From Variovorax boronicumulans (GTDB lineage: Bacteria; Pseudomonadota; Gammaproteobacteria; Burkholderiales; Burkholderiaceae_C): a stretch of 64,000 nt of DNA. The stretch covers positions 516,400 to 580,399 of the forward strand of contig NZ_JAUSSG010000003.1 of the NCBI RefSeq assembly GCF_030812215.1, given 5' to 3'. Made by a program: the position numbers and the translations under genes. Below the pieces are notes generated by a model. That model was given only the letters and a program-made list of their open reading frames with translations. It was not told the DNA's origin and did no database searches. Below, piece after piece: positions 43,683-52,634 of the stretch; within the stretch, counting starts at the first letter, position 1, and every line of letters starts with the position of its first letter.

Positions 43683-45115
43683 TTCGCTCCGTGCCTGGCG
43701 AAGTAGGCGCCGAAGATCTCGTCTTCGCTCGGCACCTTCTCCGGAATCGGCCGAGACACGCGCGTGATGTTCAGGTAGTGCCGGTAGTTCATGTTGTCGG
43801 AAAAGTTGTTCTTGCCCCAGGTGCCGCAGCCCATCGAGAGCGAGAAGGGCAGGCCGTTGTCGAAGCTGCCGCCGGTGGCGATGCAGTGCGCCTGGTCGAC
43901 GATCACGCGCGATACCGGGAGCGTGAGGCCCAGCGTCATCGCGCGTTCGGGCAGGGCGCTGTGCAGGCCGACCGAGTGGCCCGCGCCTTCGTAGGCGTAG
44001 ATGCGCTCGACCGTGGCTGCCGCTTCATCGAAGTCGCTTGCGGCGTAGACGGCGAGCACGGGGCTCAGCTTCTCGCCCGAGAACGGATGGTCGTGGCCCA
44101 CGCCGTCTTCGGCCACCATGAGGATGCGCGGATCGGTGGCTGCGATGGCGAGCCAGCCTTCGCGGTTGGCGCCAGGTACTTCTGCCGCCCGCTCCGCGAT
44201 CGTGCGGGCCGATTGGCCGATGACGGCGGCCGAGAGCTTGCCCTCGGGCCACATCAGCGACTGCAGCGTGGCCTTCTGCGCGGCGGCGAGCATCACGGCA
44301 CCGCGGTCCTTGAGCGCGGCGAGCATCGAGGCGCGCACCGCATCGACGATCACCAGGCTGTTCTCCGATGAGCAGCTGGTCGCGTTGTCGAAGGTCTTGG
44401 AGCGCACGATGCGTTCGGCTGCTGCGTTCACGTCGGCGGTTTCGTCGACGATGCCCGCCACGTTGCCCGCGCCCACGCCGAAGGCCGGCGTGCCGCTCGC
44501 ATAGGCGGCGCGCACGTTGGCCTGCGAGCCGGTCGCCACCACCAGGTCGCACAGGCGCATCAGCTCGGCGGTCGCCTGCTTGTTGATGGGCAGGGGCAGC
44601 AGTTGCACCAGGTCGCGCGGCGCCCCGATGCGGTCGAACTCCGCGTGGATGAATTCGATGAGCCGCGCCGCCGTCGACCAGCCCTTGGGCGAGGGCGCGA
44701 CGATGACCGCATTGCGGCCCTTGAGTGCATTGATGATCTTGTTGGCCGGTGTCGCGCCCGGGTTGGTCGAGGGCGTGACCGCGCACACCACGCCCACGGG
44801 CCGCGCGATCTCCACGATGCCACGCGCCGGGTCTTCGCCGATCACGCCGACCGAGCGCGCGCCGTGCAGGTCGCGCAGCAGGCCGAAGGTTTTCCGGTAG
44901 TTCTTGCGGACCTTGTCCTCGACGTTGCCCACGCCGGTGTCGGCCACGGCCAGTTCGGCCAGCTCGCGGTTGCGCGCCGGCTCGATGATGGCCCAGCCGG
45001 CCGCGACCACGGCGGTGTCGACCTGCTCCTGCGACCAGGTTTCGTAGATGCGCTGCGCGGCGCGGGCGCGCGCCACCAGTTCGGCGATGGGGGAAGAGAG
45101 GGTTGAATGTTCCAT
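43679..45115 (-). CDS. sauS: Acylating aldehyde dehydrogenase, probable sulfoacetaldehyde dehydrogenase
   Basis: A 478-aa member of the acylating aldehyde dehydrogenase family. The catalytic Cys is in NATSCSSENSLV near residue 247, and the NAD region includes VTPSTNPGATPANKIINAL. It is close to the SauS group, which reduces sulfoacetyl-CoA to sulfoacetaldehyde with NADPH. SMGCGTWGKNNFSDNMNY near the end is shared with that group. Its stop overlaps the ligase start. It should link SauT to Xsc, which is encoded about 5 kb away. Confidence 0.78.
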   Translation of the reverse strand: MEHSTLSSPIAELVARARAAQRIYETWSQEQVDTAVVAAGWAIIEPARNRELAELAVADTGVGNVEDKVRKNYRKTFGLLRDLHGARSVGVIGEDPARGIVEIARPVGVVCAVTPSTNPGATPANKIINALKGRNAVIVAPSPKGWSTAARLIEFIHAEFDRIGAPRDLVQLLPLPINKQATAELMRLCDLVVATGSQANVRAAYASGTPAFGVGAGNVAGIVDETADVNAAAERIVRSKTFDNATSCSSENSLVIVDAVRASMLAALKDRGAVMLAAAQKATLQSLMWPEGKLSAAVIGQSARTIAERAAEVPGANREGWLAIAATDPRILMVAEDGVGHDHPFSGEKLSPVLAVYAASDFDEAAATVERIYAYEGAGHSVGLHSALPERAMTLGLTLPVSRVIVDQAHCIATGGSFDNGLPFSLSMGCGTWGKNNFSDNMNYRHYLNITRVSRPIPEKVPSEDEIFGAYFARHGAK

Positions 45116-45132
45116 GGATCTGTCTGTGCCGA

Positions 45133-46131
45133 TCAGTCGACCTTGATGCTGGCTTCCTTGGCGAGCTTCTGCCAGCGCACGAGCTCGGTCGTCACGACCT
45201 TGCCCAGTTGTTCGGGTGTGCCGCCGACGCCTTCACTGCCTTGCGCCAGCAGCTTCTCGCGGATCTCGGGTTCCTTCACCACGGTGTTGATCACGCGGTT
45301 GAGCTTGTCGATGACGGGCTGCGGCGTCTTCGCGGGCACGAAGACGGCGTACCACGAGTCCACGTCGAAATCGGGAATGCCGGCCTCCTGCATCGTCGGC
45401 ACGTCGGGGAAGGCCGCGCTGCGCTTGGTGGTCGACACCGCGAGCGCCTTGAGCTTGCCGGCCTTCACGAACTGCGCGGCTGCGGGAATCGACACCCACA
45501 GCAGCGGCACCTGCCCGCCCATCACGTCGGTCACGGCCGGGCCGCCGCCGCGGTAGGGAATGTGGGTCATGTGCGTGCCGGTGCGCAGCTTGAGCAGTTC
45601 GCCCGCGAGGTGCCCGGGCGAGCCGTTGCCCACCGATGCGAAGGAAATGCTGTCGGGCTTGGCCTTGGCGAGCGCGACGAGTTCGGCCACGGTGTTCGGC
45701 GCGAACTGGTTGTTGGCCACCAGGATCTGCGGCAGCGAGGCGACGAGGCCGACCGGTGCGAAGTCTTTCGCGGTGTCGAAGCTCAGCTTGGTGTAGATGG
45801 CCGGGTTGATGGTGTGCGAGGAGAGCGTGAACAGCACCGTGTAGCCATCGGGCGCGGACTTGGCGACGACCTCGGTGCCGATGGAGCCGGCCGCGCCGCC
45901 GCGGTTGTCGATCAGCACCTGCTGGCCGAGCAGGGTCGAGAAGCGTTCCTGCACGATGCGCGCAATCACGTCGGTTCCGCCGCCGGGCGGGTAGGGCACG
46001 ACGAGCCGGATCGGCTTGGCCGGGTAGTCGCCGCCGTTTTGCGCCTCTGCGGCGAAAGGAGCGGCCAGGGTTGCCAGGGCCGCGACGGCCAGCAGGCCCG
46101 CGCGCAGCCAGGGGGCGGGGAACAGGTTCAT
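45133..46131 (-). CDS. Bug/TctC-family periplasmic receptor
   Basis: A 332-aa protein with a signal peptide (AGLLAVAALATLAAPFAAEA) and the Bug-family start of the mature chain YPAKPIRLVVPYPPGGGTD; GSPGHLAGELLKLRTG is also typical. These receptors bind small carboxylates for TctAB-type transporters. It lies between an IclR gene (ATGA overlap) and sauS, so it probably binds sulfoacetate or a related acid. No tctA or tctB is present in the window, so the membrane part must be encoded elsewhere. Confidence 0.85.
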   Translation of the reverse strand: MNLFPAPWLRAGLLAVAALATLAAPFAAEAQNGGDYPAKPIRLVVPYPPGGGTDVIARIVQERFSTLLGQQVLIDNRGGAAGSIGTEVVAKSAPDGYTVLFTLSSHTINPAIYTKLSFDTAKDFAPVGLVASLPQILVANNQFAPNTVAELVALAKAKPDSISFASVGNGSPGHLAGELLKLRTGTHMTHIPYRGGGPAVTDVMGGQVPLLWVSIPAAAQFVKAGKLKALAVSTTKRSAAFPDVPTMQEAGIPDFDVDSWYAVFVPAKTPQPVIDKLNRVINTVVKEPEIREKLLAQGSEGVGGTPEQLGKVVTTELVRWQKLAKEASIKVD

Positions 46132-46922
46132 TCGGATCTCCTTCTCTTTATGGTGGATGTCGGCAGCGCGGTCGCGCGGTAGCCCAGCGTCATGCTCGCG
46201 TCGCGTGCGCAGGCCATGAGGCGGTCGGCAAGGCCCCGCGCCTGGGTCCGTGCGAAGCGGATCGAGGGCACGCTCATGCCGACGGCCGCGACCGCTTCGC
46301 CGCGTGCGTTGAACACCGGCACGCCGAGGCCGCAGACGCCCAGGCGCCATTCCTCGCGGTTTTCCGCGTAGCCGCGCGTGCGTGTGCGTTCGAGTTCGAG
46401 AAGGAGCGCATCGAAGTCGGAGATGCTGTTTTTCGTGTGGGCGACCAGCGTGCCCAGGCGCTCGTGCAGCGCATGCACATCGGGTGCCGCCGCGGCCAGC
46501 AGCGCCTTGCCCGAGGCCACGCAGTAGGCCGCGGCCCGGCCGCCGATGCGCGAGTAGGCGGCCACCGGCAGAGGGCTGTCGAACTTGTCGAGGTAGACGA
46601 TCTCTGCGCCATCGAGCACGGCAAGGTGAATGGTTTCGCCGGTCTGCTGCGCGAGCGCTGCCAGGTGCGGCCGCAGCAGCGCGCCGACGTCGGCCGCATC
46701 GCCGACCAGCGCACCCAGCTCGAACAGGCGCAGGCTCGGCCGGTAGGCGCTGGTGTCCGGGTCTTGCACGGCCCAGCCGCAATCGACCAGCGTCTGCAGC
46801 GTGCGGTGCGCATTGCTGCGCGCCATGCCGAAGGCCTGAGCCAGGTCGGTGACGCGGCAGGGGCGCTGCTGGCGCGTCATCCATTCGATGGCGGCAAGAC
46901 CTTTGGCGAGCGTGGAGTCCAT
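46128..46922 (-). CDS. sauR: IclR-family regulator of the sulfoacetate operon (SauR-like)
   Basis: A 264-aa IclR protein: winged helix with DLAQAFGMARSNAHRTLQTL at about 27-46, and an effector domain with YCVASGKALLAA and YAENREEWRLGVCGLGVPV. Its stop overlaps the receptor gene start, so it is the first gene of the operon and should autoregulate it. GTTCC/GGAAC half-sites lie directly upstream of its ATG. The ligand would be sulfoacetate or its CoA ester if the SauR assignment is right. Confidence 0.78.
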   Translation of the reverse strand: MDSTLAKGLAAIEWMTRQQRPCRVTDLAQAFGMARSNAHRTLQTLVDCGWAVQDPDTSAYRPSLRLFELGALVGDAADVGALLRPHLAALAQQTGETIHLAVLDGAEIVYLDKFDSPLPVAAYSRIGGRAAAYCVASGKALLAAAAPDVHALHERLGTLVAHTKNSISDFDALLLELERTRTRGYAENREEWRLGVCGLGVPVFNARGEAVAAVGMSVPSIRFARTQARGLADRLMACARDASMTLGYRATALPTSTIKRRRSE

Positions 46923-46937
46923 GAGGCTTTCAGAGGT

Positions 46938-46962
46938 GTTCCAAATATCGGAACGCTGTTCC
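46938..46962. promoter_or_regulatory. IclR operator with three half-sites
   Basis: GTTCC (46938-46942), GGAAC (46950-46954) and GTTCC (46958-46962) are spaced seven and three bases apart, just upstream of the IclR ATG at 46922. The inner pair is a perfect palindrome. This is a likely autoregulatory site for the sulfoacetate operon. Confidence 0.65.
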
Positions 46963-47063
46963 CAGATGTGAAACCCAATGTAAGAACCATGGGTGCCCTT
47001 TGTCAATCGGGGACTTGGATGTAATCCAAAAAGCCTCAGTCCTGTCTCGGACCTTTGCCTGCA

Positions 47064-48803
47064 TCAACGGCGGTGGCGGCCCGCCATCAACTCGATCACC
47101 TCGCGAAAGATGGTGTTGCCGGTGGAGGTGGCCAGGTCCAGCACGTGGCTGCGGCTGTAGTACGGACTCAGGTCGAGCCCGACGCCGATGCCCGCGATCT
47201 CGATGTCGCCGCGCTGCTCCTGGCGCGCGACCACGTCGCGCAGGTGATGCTCGAGATAGTGCGCGTCGTTCGCGAGGTGGGTGGCGCTGTCCATCGGCGA
47301 GCCGTCGGAAATCACCAGCAGCAGCTTGCGCGCCTCGGGGCGCTCGCGCAGGCGCATGCAGGCCCAGTCGACCGCCTCGCCGTCGATGCCTTCGCGGAAC
47401 AGGTCGGCCTTCAGCAGCGCGGCCATGGCGGGGCGGGCGCGCCGCCATGGCGTGGCCGCGGCCTTGAAGACGAGATGGCTGCGCTCGTTGAGGCGGCCCG
47501 GGTGCGCCGGCTTGCCCGCGCGTACCCACTCGCGCTGCGGGCGGCCGCCGGTCCAGGCGCCGGTGGTGAAGCCCAGCACCTCGCTGGTCACGCCGGCTTG
47601 TTCGAGCGCGCGCGCGAACACATCGACCATCATCGCGACCGATTCGGCATGCTCCTTCATCGAGCCCGAGCAGTCGATGAGAAAGCTCACCATGCAGTCG
47701 GCCACGGGCTCCATGCGCTCGGTGCGGAACAGGCGGCGCTCGGTCGGCGAGGCGACGAGCTGCGCGAGCCGGCGGCCATCGATAAGGCCTTCTTCCTGCC
47801 CGCCATCCCAGCCGTCGCGCGTGGGGTCGGCCAGCAGGGCGCGCAGTTCGCGGGCGAGGCGCGCGATGTTCACGCCCTGGCTCGCGATCCGGCGATCGAG
47901 TTTTTCGCGGTGGTCGGCGAGCACTTCCTTGCGCGCGAGCGTGGCCGCGTCGTGCTCGCGGTCGTAGGCGGTGGTGAAGACGCGGTAGGCGCCGCCCGCC
48001 TCGTCGATCACCGCGCTGCGGCCCGACTCGGCGGTGGTGAAGCGCTCGATGATCTCGCGATCCATGTCGGCCACGAGCATGAACACGCTGCGTTTGTCGT
48101 CCACATGCGGATCACGCGCATCCGCGCTTTCTTCGCCGGCCTCATGCAGCATCGCGGCGACGGTGCGCGCGATGGCGAGCGCGTGCACGGCGTAGGCGGC
48201 TTGGTCATCGCGGTCGCGGCGCAGGCCCGCGAGTGCGTGGCCGATCAGCGGTGCCAGATGGAAGCGCGTGGCCTCGAGCATGTCTTCGGTTTCCTCCACC
48301 ACCTGCTGGCCGCTCACACGGGCGCGGCAGATCTGCGCGACCGCATAGAGCAGCAGCCCGCGCGCGGTGTCGGTCAGGCCCGAGTGATGGAAGGCGAGTG
48401 ACCACTGCTCGTGGCGGTGCCGCAGGTTGTGACGCATGCCGGCCATGACCTCGGGCGCGAGCGCCTCGACGCGGAACTGCTCGAACATCTCGAACAGCAT
48501 GCGCTCGACCGGCTCTTCAGGGCGAAGGCTTTCATGCAATGCCGCGTCGGACACGGTGAGCCGCAGCGCGAGCCCATCGGCCACGCCGCGGAACGAGGCG
48601 AAGTCGTCGGTGTCGGCAGAGGGATGCAGGTGCGGCGCGAACCACGGCAGCGCCACACGCCCTCGGTGCAGGCGCTTGCCGCGAAAGTGCAGGTCGCGCT
48701 CGCCGCTGAAGGCCCGAACCACGCCCGCGCAGAGCTCGGCGACCTGCTCCTCCTGCCGCACGCGGCGCTGCATCGCACTGGCCGATGCAGGCGAGTCGGT
48801 CAT
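47064..48803 (-). CDS. cobT: CobT-type cobaltochelatase subunit (VWA domain)
   Basis: A 579-aa protein. The C-terminal VWA domain has its metal-ion-dependent adhesion site: DCSGSM near residue 375, the Thr of FTTGAWTG, and SDGSPMD. The N-terminal two-thirds is the CobT-specific helical region (RALLADPTRDGWDGGQEEG). CobT works with CobS as an AAA-ATPase chaperone that drives cobalt into hydrogenobyrinate on CobN. No cobN gene is here. It overlaps the cobS stop (ATGA), so the pair is coupled. Similar pairs (NorQD, CbbQO) activate other metalloenzymes, and that is possible in this sulfur cluster. Confidence 0.82.
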   Translation of the reverse strand: MTDSPASASAMQRRVRQEEQVAELCAGVVRAFSGERDLHFRGKRLHRGRVALPWFAPHLHPSADTDDFASFRGVADGLALRLTVSDAALHESLRPEEPVERMLFEMFEQFRVEALAPEVMAGMRHNLRHRHEQWSLAFHHSGLTDTARGLLLYAVAQICRARVSGQQVVEETEDMLEATRFHLAPLIGHALAGLRRDRDDQAAYAVHALAIARTVAAMLHEAGEESADARDPHVDDKRSVFMLVADMDREIIERFTTAESGRSAVIDEAGGAYRVFTTAYDREHDAATLARKEVLADHREKLDRRIASQGVNIARLARELRALLADPTRDGWDGGQEEGLIDGRRLAQLVASPTERRLFRTERMEPVADCMVSFLIDCSGSMKEHAESVAMMVDVFARALEQAGVTSEVLGFTTGAWTGGRPQREWVRAGKPAHPGRLNERSHLVFKAAATPWRRARPAMAALLKADLFREGIDGEAVDWACMRLRERPEARKLLLVISDGSPMDSATHLANDAHYLEHHLRDVVARQEQRGDIEIAGIGVGLDLSPYYSRSHVLDLATSTGNTIFREVIELMAGRHRR

Positions 48804-49783
48804 TCGTGCGAACCCGGCGAGAGCTGGTGCGACTCCTTCAGTTCCTGGTCGAAGCAGCGCTGGAAGTATTCCGCCACCAGCGGCCGCTCGGCGTCGTCGC
48901 ACTTGTTGACGAAGGAGAGGCGGAACGCGAGCGCCGGGTCCTTGAAGATTTCGACGTTCTCGGCCCAGGTGATGACGGTGCGCGGCGACATCAGCGTGGA
49001 GAGGTCGCCAGCCGCGAAACCTTTGCGCGTGAGGTCGGCCACGGCCACCATCGCCGCGACCAGCTTGCGCCCCGCATCGCCCGCGAGCGAGGGCACGCGC
49101 GCCTGCACGATCGCGATCTCTTCGTCGGCCGGCAGGTAGTTGAGCGAGGCGACGATGTTCCAGCGATCGATCTGCGCATGGTTGAGCCGCTGCGCGCCGT
49201 GGTAGAGGCCATTGAGGTTGCCAAGGCCCACCGTGTTGGCCGTGGCGAAGAGGCGAAAGAACGGGTGCGGCCGCAGCACCTTGTTCTGGTCCATCAGCGT
49301 GAACTTGCCGTCGCGCTCCAGGATGCGCTGGATGACGAACATCACATCGGGCCGGCCCGCGTCGTACTCGTCGAAGATCAATGCCACGGGCCGCTGCAGC
49401 GACCAGGGCACGATGCCTTCCTGGAACTCGGTGACCTGCTGGCCTTCGCGCAGCACCACTGCGTCTTTTCCCACGAGATCGAGGCGGCTGATGTGGCCAT
49501 CGAGGTTCAGGCGCACGCAGGGCCAGTTCAGGCGCGCGGCGACCTGCTCGATGTGGGTCGACTTGCCGGTGCCGTGCAGGCCTTGCACCATCACGCGGCG
49601 GTCGCGCGTGAAGCCCGCGAGGATCGCGAGCGTCACATCGGGGTTGAAGCGGTAGACCGCATCGACCTCGGGCACATGGTCATCGCGCTCGGTGAAGGCG
49701 GGCACCTGCAGGTCGGTGTCGATGCCGAACACCTCGCGCACGCTGAGCATCCGGTCGGGTCGCAGGTTGGCGGTATCGGTCAC
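48800..49783 (-). CDS. cobS: CobS-type AAA ATPase
   Basis: A 327-aa AAA protein. The CobS start SVREVFGIDTDLQVPAF and Walker A MVQGLHGTGKSTHIEQ (about 83-98), Walker B VALIFDEYDAGRPD (about 140) and sensor-1 LFATANTVGLG (about 190) match CobS closely. A GTG start giving VTDTANLRP is used; an ATG 11 codons later at the CobS-typical MLSVREVFG is also good. It forms the hexameric motor that acts with CobT. The gene pair lies between the sulfoacetate operon and the xsc operon. Confidence 0.87.
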   Translation of the reverse strand: MTDTANLRPDRMLSVREVFGIDTDLQVPAFTERDDHVPEVDAVYRFNPDVTLAILAGFTRDRRVMVQGLHGTGKSTHIEQVAARLNWPCVRLNLDGHISRLDLVGKDAVVLREGQQVTEFQEGIVPWSLQRPVALIFDEYDAGRPDVMFVIQRILERDGKFTLMDQNKVLRPHPFFRLFATANTVGLGNLNGLYHGAQRLNHAQIDRWNIVASLNYLPADEEIAIVQARVPSLAGDAGRKLVAAMVAVADLTRKGFAAGDLSTLMSPRTVITWAENVEIFKDPALAFRLSFVNKCDDAERPLVAEYFQRCFDQELKESHQLSPGSHE

Positions 49784-49811
49784 GGTGGGCTTTCGAAAAT
49801 CAGGGAGATGT

Positions 49812-50630
49812 TCAGGCCGTCGCGCGGTCGGAGCCCGCGTCGGCATCGATGCGGCTCAATGCGAGCGCAGCGCGTTGCAGCGCGGGCAGCAGCGTCTTCG
49901 CCTTCGCCGCATCGAGCCGCATGATCGGCGCCTGCACCGCGATGCACAGGTTCGAGGGCGCCTCGTCGCCCGAAGGCACCAGCGCGGCGATGCACAGCAG
50001 GCCGGGCAGGAACTCTTCGTTGTCGATTGCGAAGCCGTCCTTGCGCACGCGCTGCACTTCCTTCTCGAGCGCTTCGGGATCGGTCAGCGTCTTGGCGGTG
50101 TACGTCTCCAGCGGTGCGTTGGAGAGCAGCCGGCGGCGCTGTGCTGCGCTCATCTGCGAGAGGAAGATCTTGCCGCTGGCCGAGCAGTGCACCGGCACGC
50201 GCGAGCCCGGATGCAGGTAGAAGCGCAGCGGCGCGGCGGTTTCCACGCGGTCCAGGTACACGACCTCACTGCCCGAGAGCGAGGTGAGGTTGCAGCTCTC
50301 GCCGATTTCCTCGACCAGTTGACGCAGCACCGTGTGGCGCGCGCCGTGCAGGCTGTCGTTGAAGAGCAGGTTCTCCGACAGGCGCCGCAGCCGCGTGCCG
50401 ATGCCGTAGTGCCGCCCGTCGCCTTCGCGCTGCAGGAGCCCCGCGCCTTCGAGCTGCTGCAGCATGCGGTGCAGCGTGGGCTTGGGCAGGCCGGTCTCTT
50501 CGACGAGGCCCTGCAGCGAGTAGCGCTGGTCTTTCGCGGCCATGACTTCGAGCAGGCCGAAGAGGCGCATGGTGGGCGTATCGCCCGCCGGTTCCGCGAC
50601 TTCGGGTGTGAGGCCTTTGACGATCTTCAT
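49812..50630 (-). CDS. IclR-family regulator divergent from xsc
   Basis: A 272-aa IclR regulator: winged helix (LVEETGLPKPTLHRMLQQL at about 47-65), effector domain with VHCSASGKIFLSQ and FAIDNEEFLPGLLCIAALV. An upstream ATG four codons earlier is possible; neither has a good ribosome-binding site. It is divergent from xsc, and a 10-bp inverted repeat lies in the gap, so it very likely controls the xsc-ackA operon. The effector is probably a sulfonate-pathway intermediate. Confidence 0.83.
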   Translation of the reverse strand: MKIVKGLTPEVAEPAGDTPTMRLFGLLEVMAAKDQRYSLQGLVEETGLPKPTLHRMLQQLEGAGLLQREGDGRHYGIGTRLRRLSENLLFNDSLHGARHTVLRQLVEEIGESCNLTSLSGSEVVYLDRVETAAPLRFYLHPGSRVPVHCSASGKIFLSQMSAAQRRRLLSNAPLETYTAKTLTDPEALEKEVQRVRKDGFAIDNEEFLPGLLCIAALVPSGDEAPSNLCIAVQAPIMRLDAAKAKTLLPALQRAALALSRIDADAGSDRATA

Positions 50631-50648
50631 GCGGCGGATCATAGTTGT

Positions 50649-50720
50649 TTTACAAAAAACAAGACAAGGCGTACCGATTTTTGTAAATTGTTTGACGCCA
50701 CGGCCTTGCCGTCCTATATT
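50649..50720 (+). promoter_or_regulatory. xsc promoter with upstream inverted-repeat operator
   Basis: TTGACG (50692-50697) and TATATT (50715-50720) are separated by exactly 17 bases, close to a consensus vegetative promoter reading towards xsc. Directly upstream, TTTACAAAAA (50649-50658) and TTTTTGTAAA (50678-50687) form a perfect 10-bp inverted repeat with a 19-base spacer, the likely IclR binding site. Confidence 0.75.
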
Positions 50721-50810
50721 CCGCCGGAAAGAAATTCGGAACAAGTGGTTCCGACTTTCGAGTTGCAGCATCCCGCCCGACCCGCCCCATTTCCATCAGG
50801 AGACGCTTCC

Positions 50811-52634
50811 ATGAGCCAGAAGAAACCCGCCGCCCCCGCCCGCGAAGCCGTCACCGGCGTGCAGAAGATGACGCCCTCCGAGGCCTTCGTCGAGACCATG
50901 GTCGCCAACGGCGTGACCGACATCTTCGGCATCATGGGTTCGGCCTTCATGGACGCGATGGACATCTTTGCGCCCGCCGGCATCCGCCTGATTCCTGTGG
51001 TGCACGAGCAGGGCGGCGCCCACATGGCCGATGGCTACGCACGCGTGTCGGGCCGCCATGGTTTGGTGATCGGCCAGAACGGCCCCGGCATCAGCAACTG
51101 CGTGACCGCCATCGCGGCCGCCTACTGGGCGCACAGCCCGGTCGTGATGATCACGCCCGAGACCGGCACCATGGGCATGGGCCTCGGCGGCTTCCAGGAG
51201 GCCAATCAACTCCCGATGTTCCAGGAGTTCACCAAGTACCAGGGCCACGTGAACAACCCCAAGCGCATGGCCGAGTACACGGCGCGCTGCTTCGACCGCG
51301 CCATCTCCGAGATGGGCCCGACGCAGCTCAACATTCCGCGCGACTACTTCTATGGCGAGATCACCACCGAGATCCCGAAGCCGATGCGCGTGGAGCGCGG
51401 CGCGGGCGGCGAGAACAGCCTGAACGCCGCGGTCGAACTGCTGGCCTCGGCCAAGTTCCCGGTGATCCTCTCGGGCGGCGGCGTGGTGATGGGCGATGCG
51501 GTGGCCGAGTGCCAGGCGCTGGCCGAACGCCTGGGCGCACCGGTCGCGAACGGGTACCTGCGCAACGACTCGTTCCCCGCGAGCCATCCGCTGTGGGCCG
51601 GCCCGCTCGGCTATCAGGGCTCCAAGGCCGCGATGAAGCTCATCGCGCAGGCCGACGTGGTGCTCGCGCTCGGCTCGCGCATGGGCCCCTTCGGCACGCT
51701 GCCGCAACACGGCATGGACTACTGGCCGAAGGACGCGAAGATCATCCAGGTCGAAGCCGACCACACCAACCTCGGGCTGGTGAAGAAGATCACCGTCGGC
51801 ATCCACGGCGACGCGAAGGCCACCGCCAAGGAACTGCTCAAGCGCCTGCAGGGCAAGACGCTCGCCTGCGACGCCACCAAGGCCGAGCGCGCCGACAAGA
51901 TCAAGGCCGAGAAGGCCGCATGGGAAAAAGAGCTCGACGAGTGGACCCACGAGCGCGACCAGTTCAGCCTTGACGCCATAGAGGAAGCCAAGGGCGAGAA
52001 GACGCCCACCGGCGGCAGCTACCTGCACCCGCGCCAGGTGTTGCGCGAACTCGAGAAGGCCATGCCGCCGCGCGTGATGGTCTCCACCGACATCGGCAAC
52101 ATCAACGCCATTGCCAACAGCTACCTGCGCTTCGAGGAGCCGCGCAGCTTCTTCGCGCCGATGAGCTTCGGCAACTGCGGCTACTCGCTGCCCACCATGA
52201 TCGGCGCCAAGTGCGCCGCGCCCGACCGCCCGGCCGTGGCTTACGCGGGCGACGGCGCCTGGGGCATGAGCATGGTGGAAATCATGACGGCCGTGCGCCA
52301 CGACATTCCGGTGACGGCGGTGGTCTTCCACAACCGCCAGTGGGGCGCGGAGAAGAAGAACCAGGTCGACTTCTACAATCGCCGCTTCGTCGCGGGCGAG
52401 CTCGAAAGCGAGAGCTTCGCGGGCATCGCCAAGGCGATGGGCGCCGAGGGCATCGTGGTCGACAAGCTCGAAGACGTGGGCCCCGCGCTCAAGAAGGCCA
52501 TCGACATGCAGATGAACGAAGGCAAGACCTGTGTGATCGAGATCATGTGCACCCGCGAGCTGGGCGATCCGTTCCGCCGCGATGCGCTGTCGAAGCCGGT
52601 GCGCTTCCTGGACAAGTACAAGGACTACGTCTGA
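50811..52634 (+). CDS. xsc: Sulfoacetaldehyde acetyltransferase
   Basis: A 607-aa thiamine-diphosphate enzyme. Typical Xsc features are the N-terminal TPSEAFVETMVANGV, the central VHEQGGAHMADGYARV, and the TPP-binding GDGAWGMSMVEIMT followed by RQWGAEKKNQVDFYNRRF, which distinguishes Xsc from acetolactate synthases. It converts sulfoacetaldehyde and phosphate into acetyl phosphate and sulfite in the cytoplasm. AGGAG lies eight bases before the ATG. It is followed by an acetate kinase gene with an overlapping start, not by the usual phosphotransacetylase gene. Confidence 0.93.
   Translation: MSQKKPAAPAREAVTGVQKMTPSEAFVETMVANGVTDIFGIMGSAFMDAMDIFAPAGIRLIPVVHEQGGAHMADGYARVSGRHGLVIGQNGPGISNCVTAIAAAYWAHSPVVMITPETGTMGMGLGGFQEANQLPMFQEFTKYQGHVNNPKRMAEYTARCFDRAISEMGPTQLNIPRDYFYGEITTEIPKPMRVERGAGGENSLNAAVELLASAKFPVILSGGGVVMGDAVAECQALAERLGAPVANGYLRNDSFPASHPLWAGPLGYQGSKAAMKLIAQADVVLALGSRMGPFGTLPQHGMDYWPKDAKIIQVEADHTNLGLVKKITVGIHGDAKATAKELLKRLQGKTLACDATKAERADKIKAEKAAWEKELDEWTHERDQFSLDAIEEAKGEKTPTGGSYLHPRQVLRELEKAMPPRVMVSTDIGNINAIANSYLRFEEPRSFFAPMSFGNCGYSLPTMIGAKCAAPDRPAVAYAGDGAWGMSMVEIMTAVRHDIPVTAVVFHNRQWGAEKKNQVDFYNRRFVAGELESESFAGIAKAMGAEGIVVDKLEDVGPALKKAIDMQMNEGKTCVIEIMCTRELGDPFRRDALSKPVRFLDKYKDYV

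Noticed and set aside
49692..52634. Xsc with a very long N-terminal extension
   Set aside because: The extension runs through the divergent IclR gene and its promoter; the AGGAG-preceded ATG at 50811 is the normal Xsc start.
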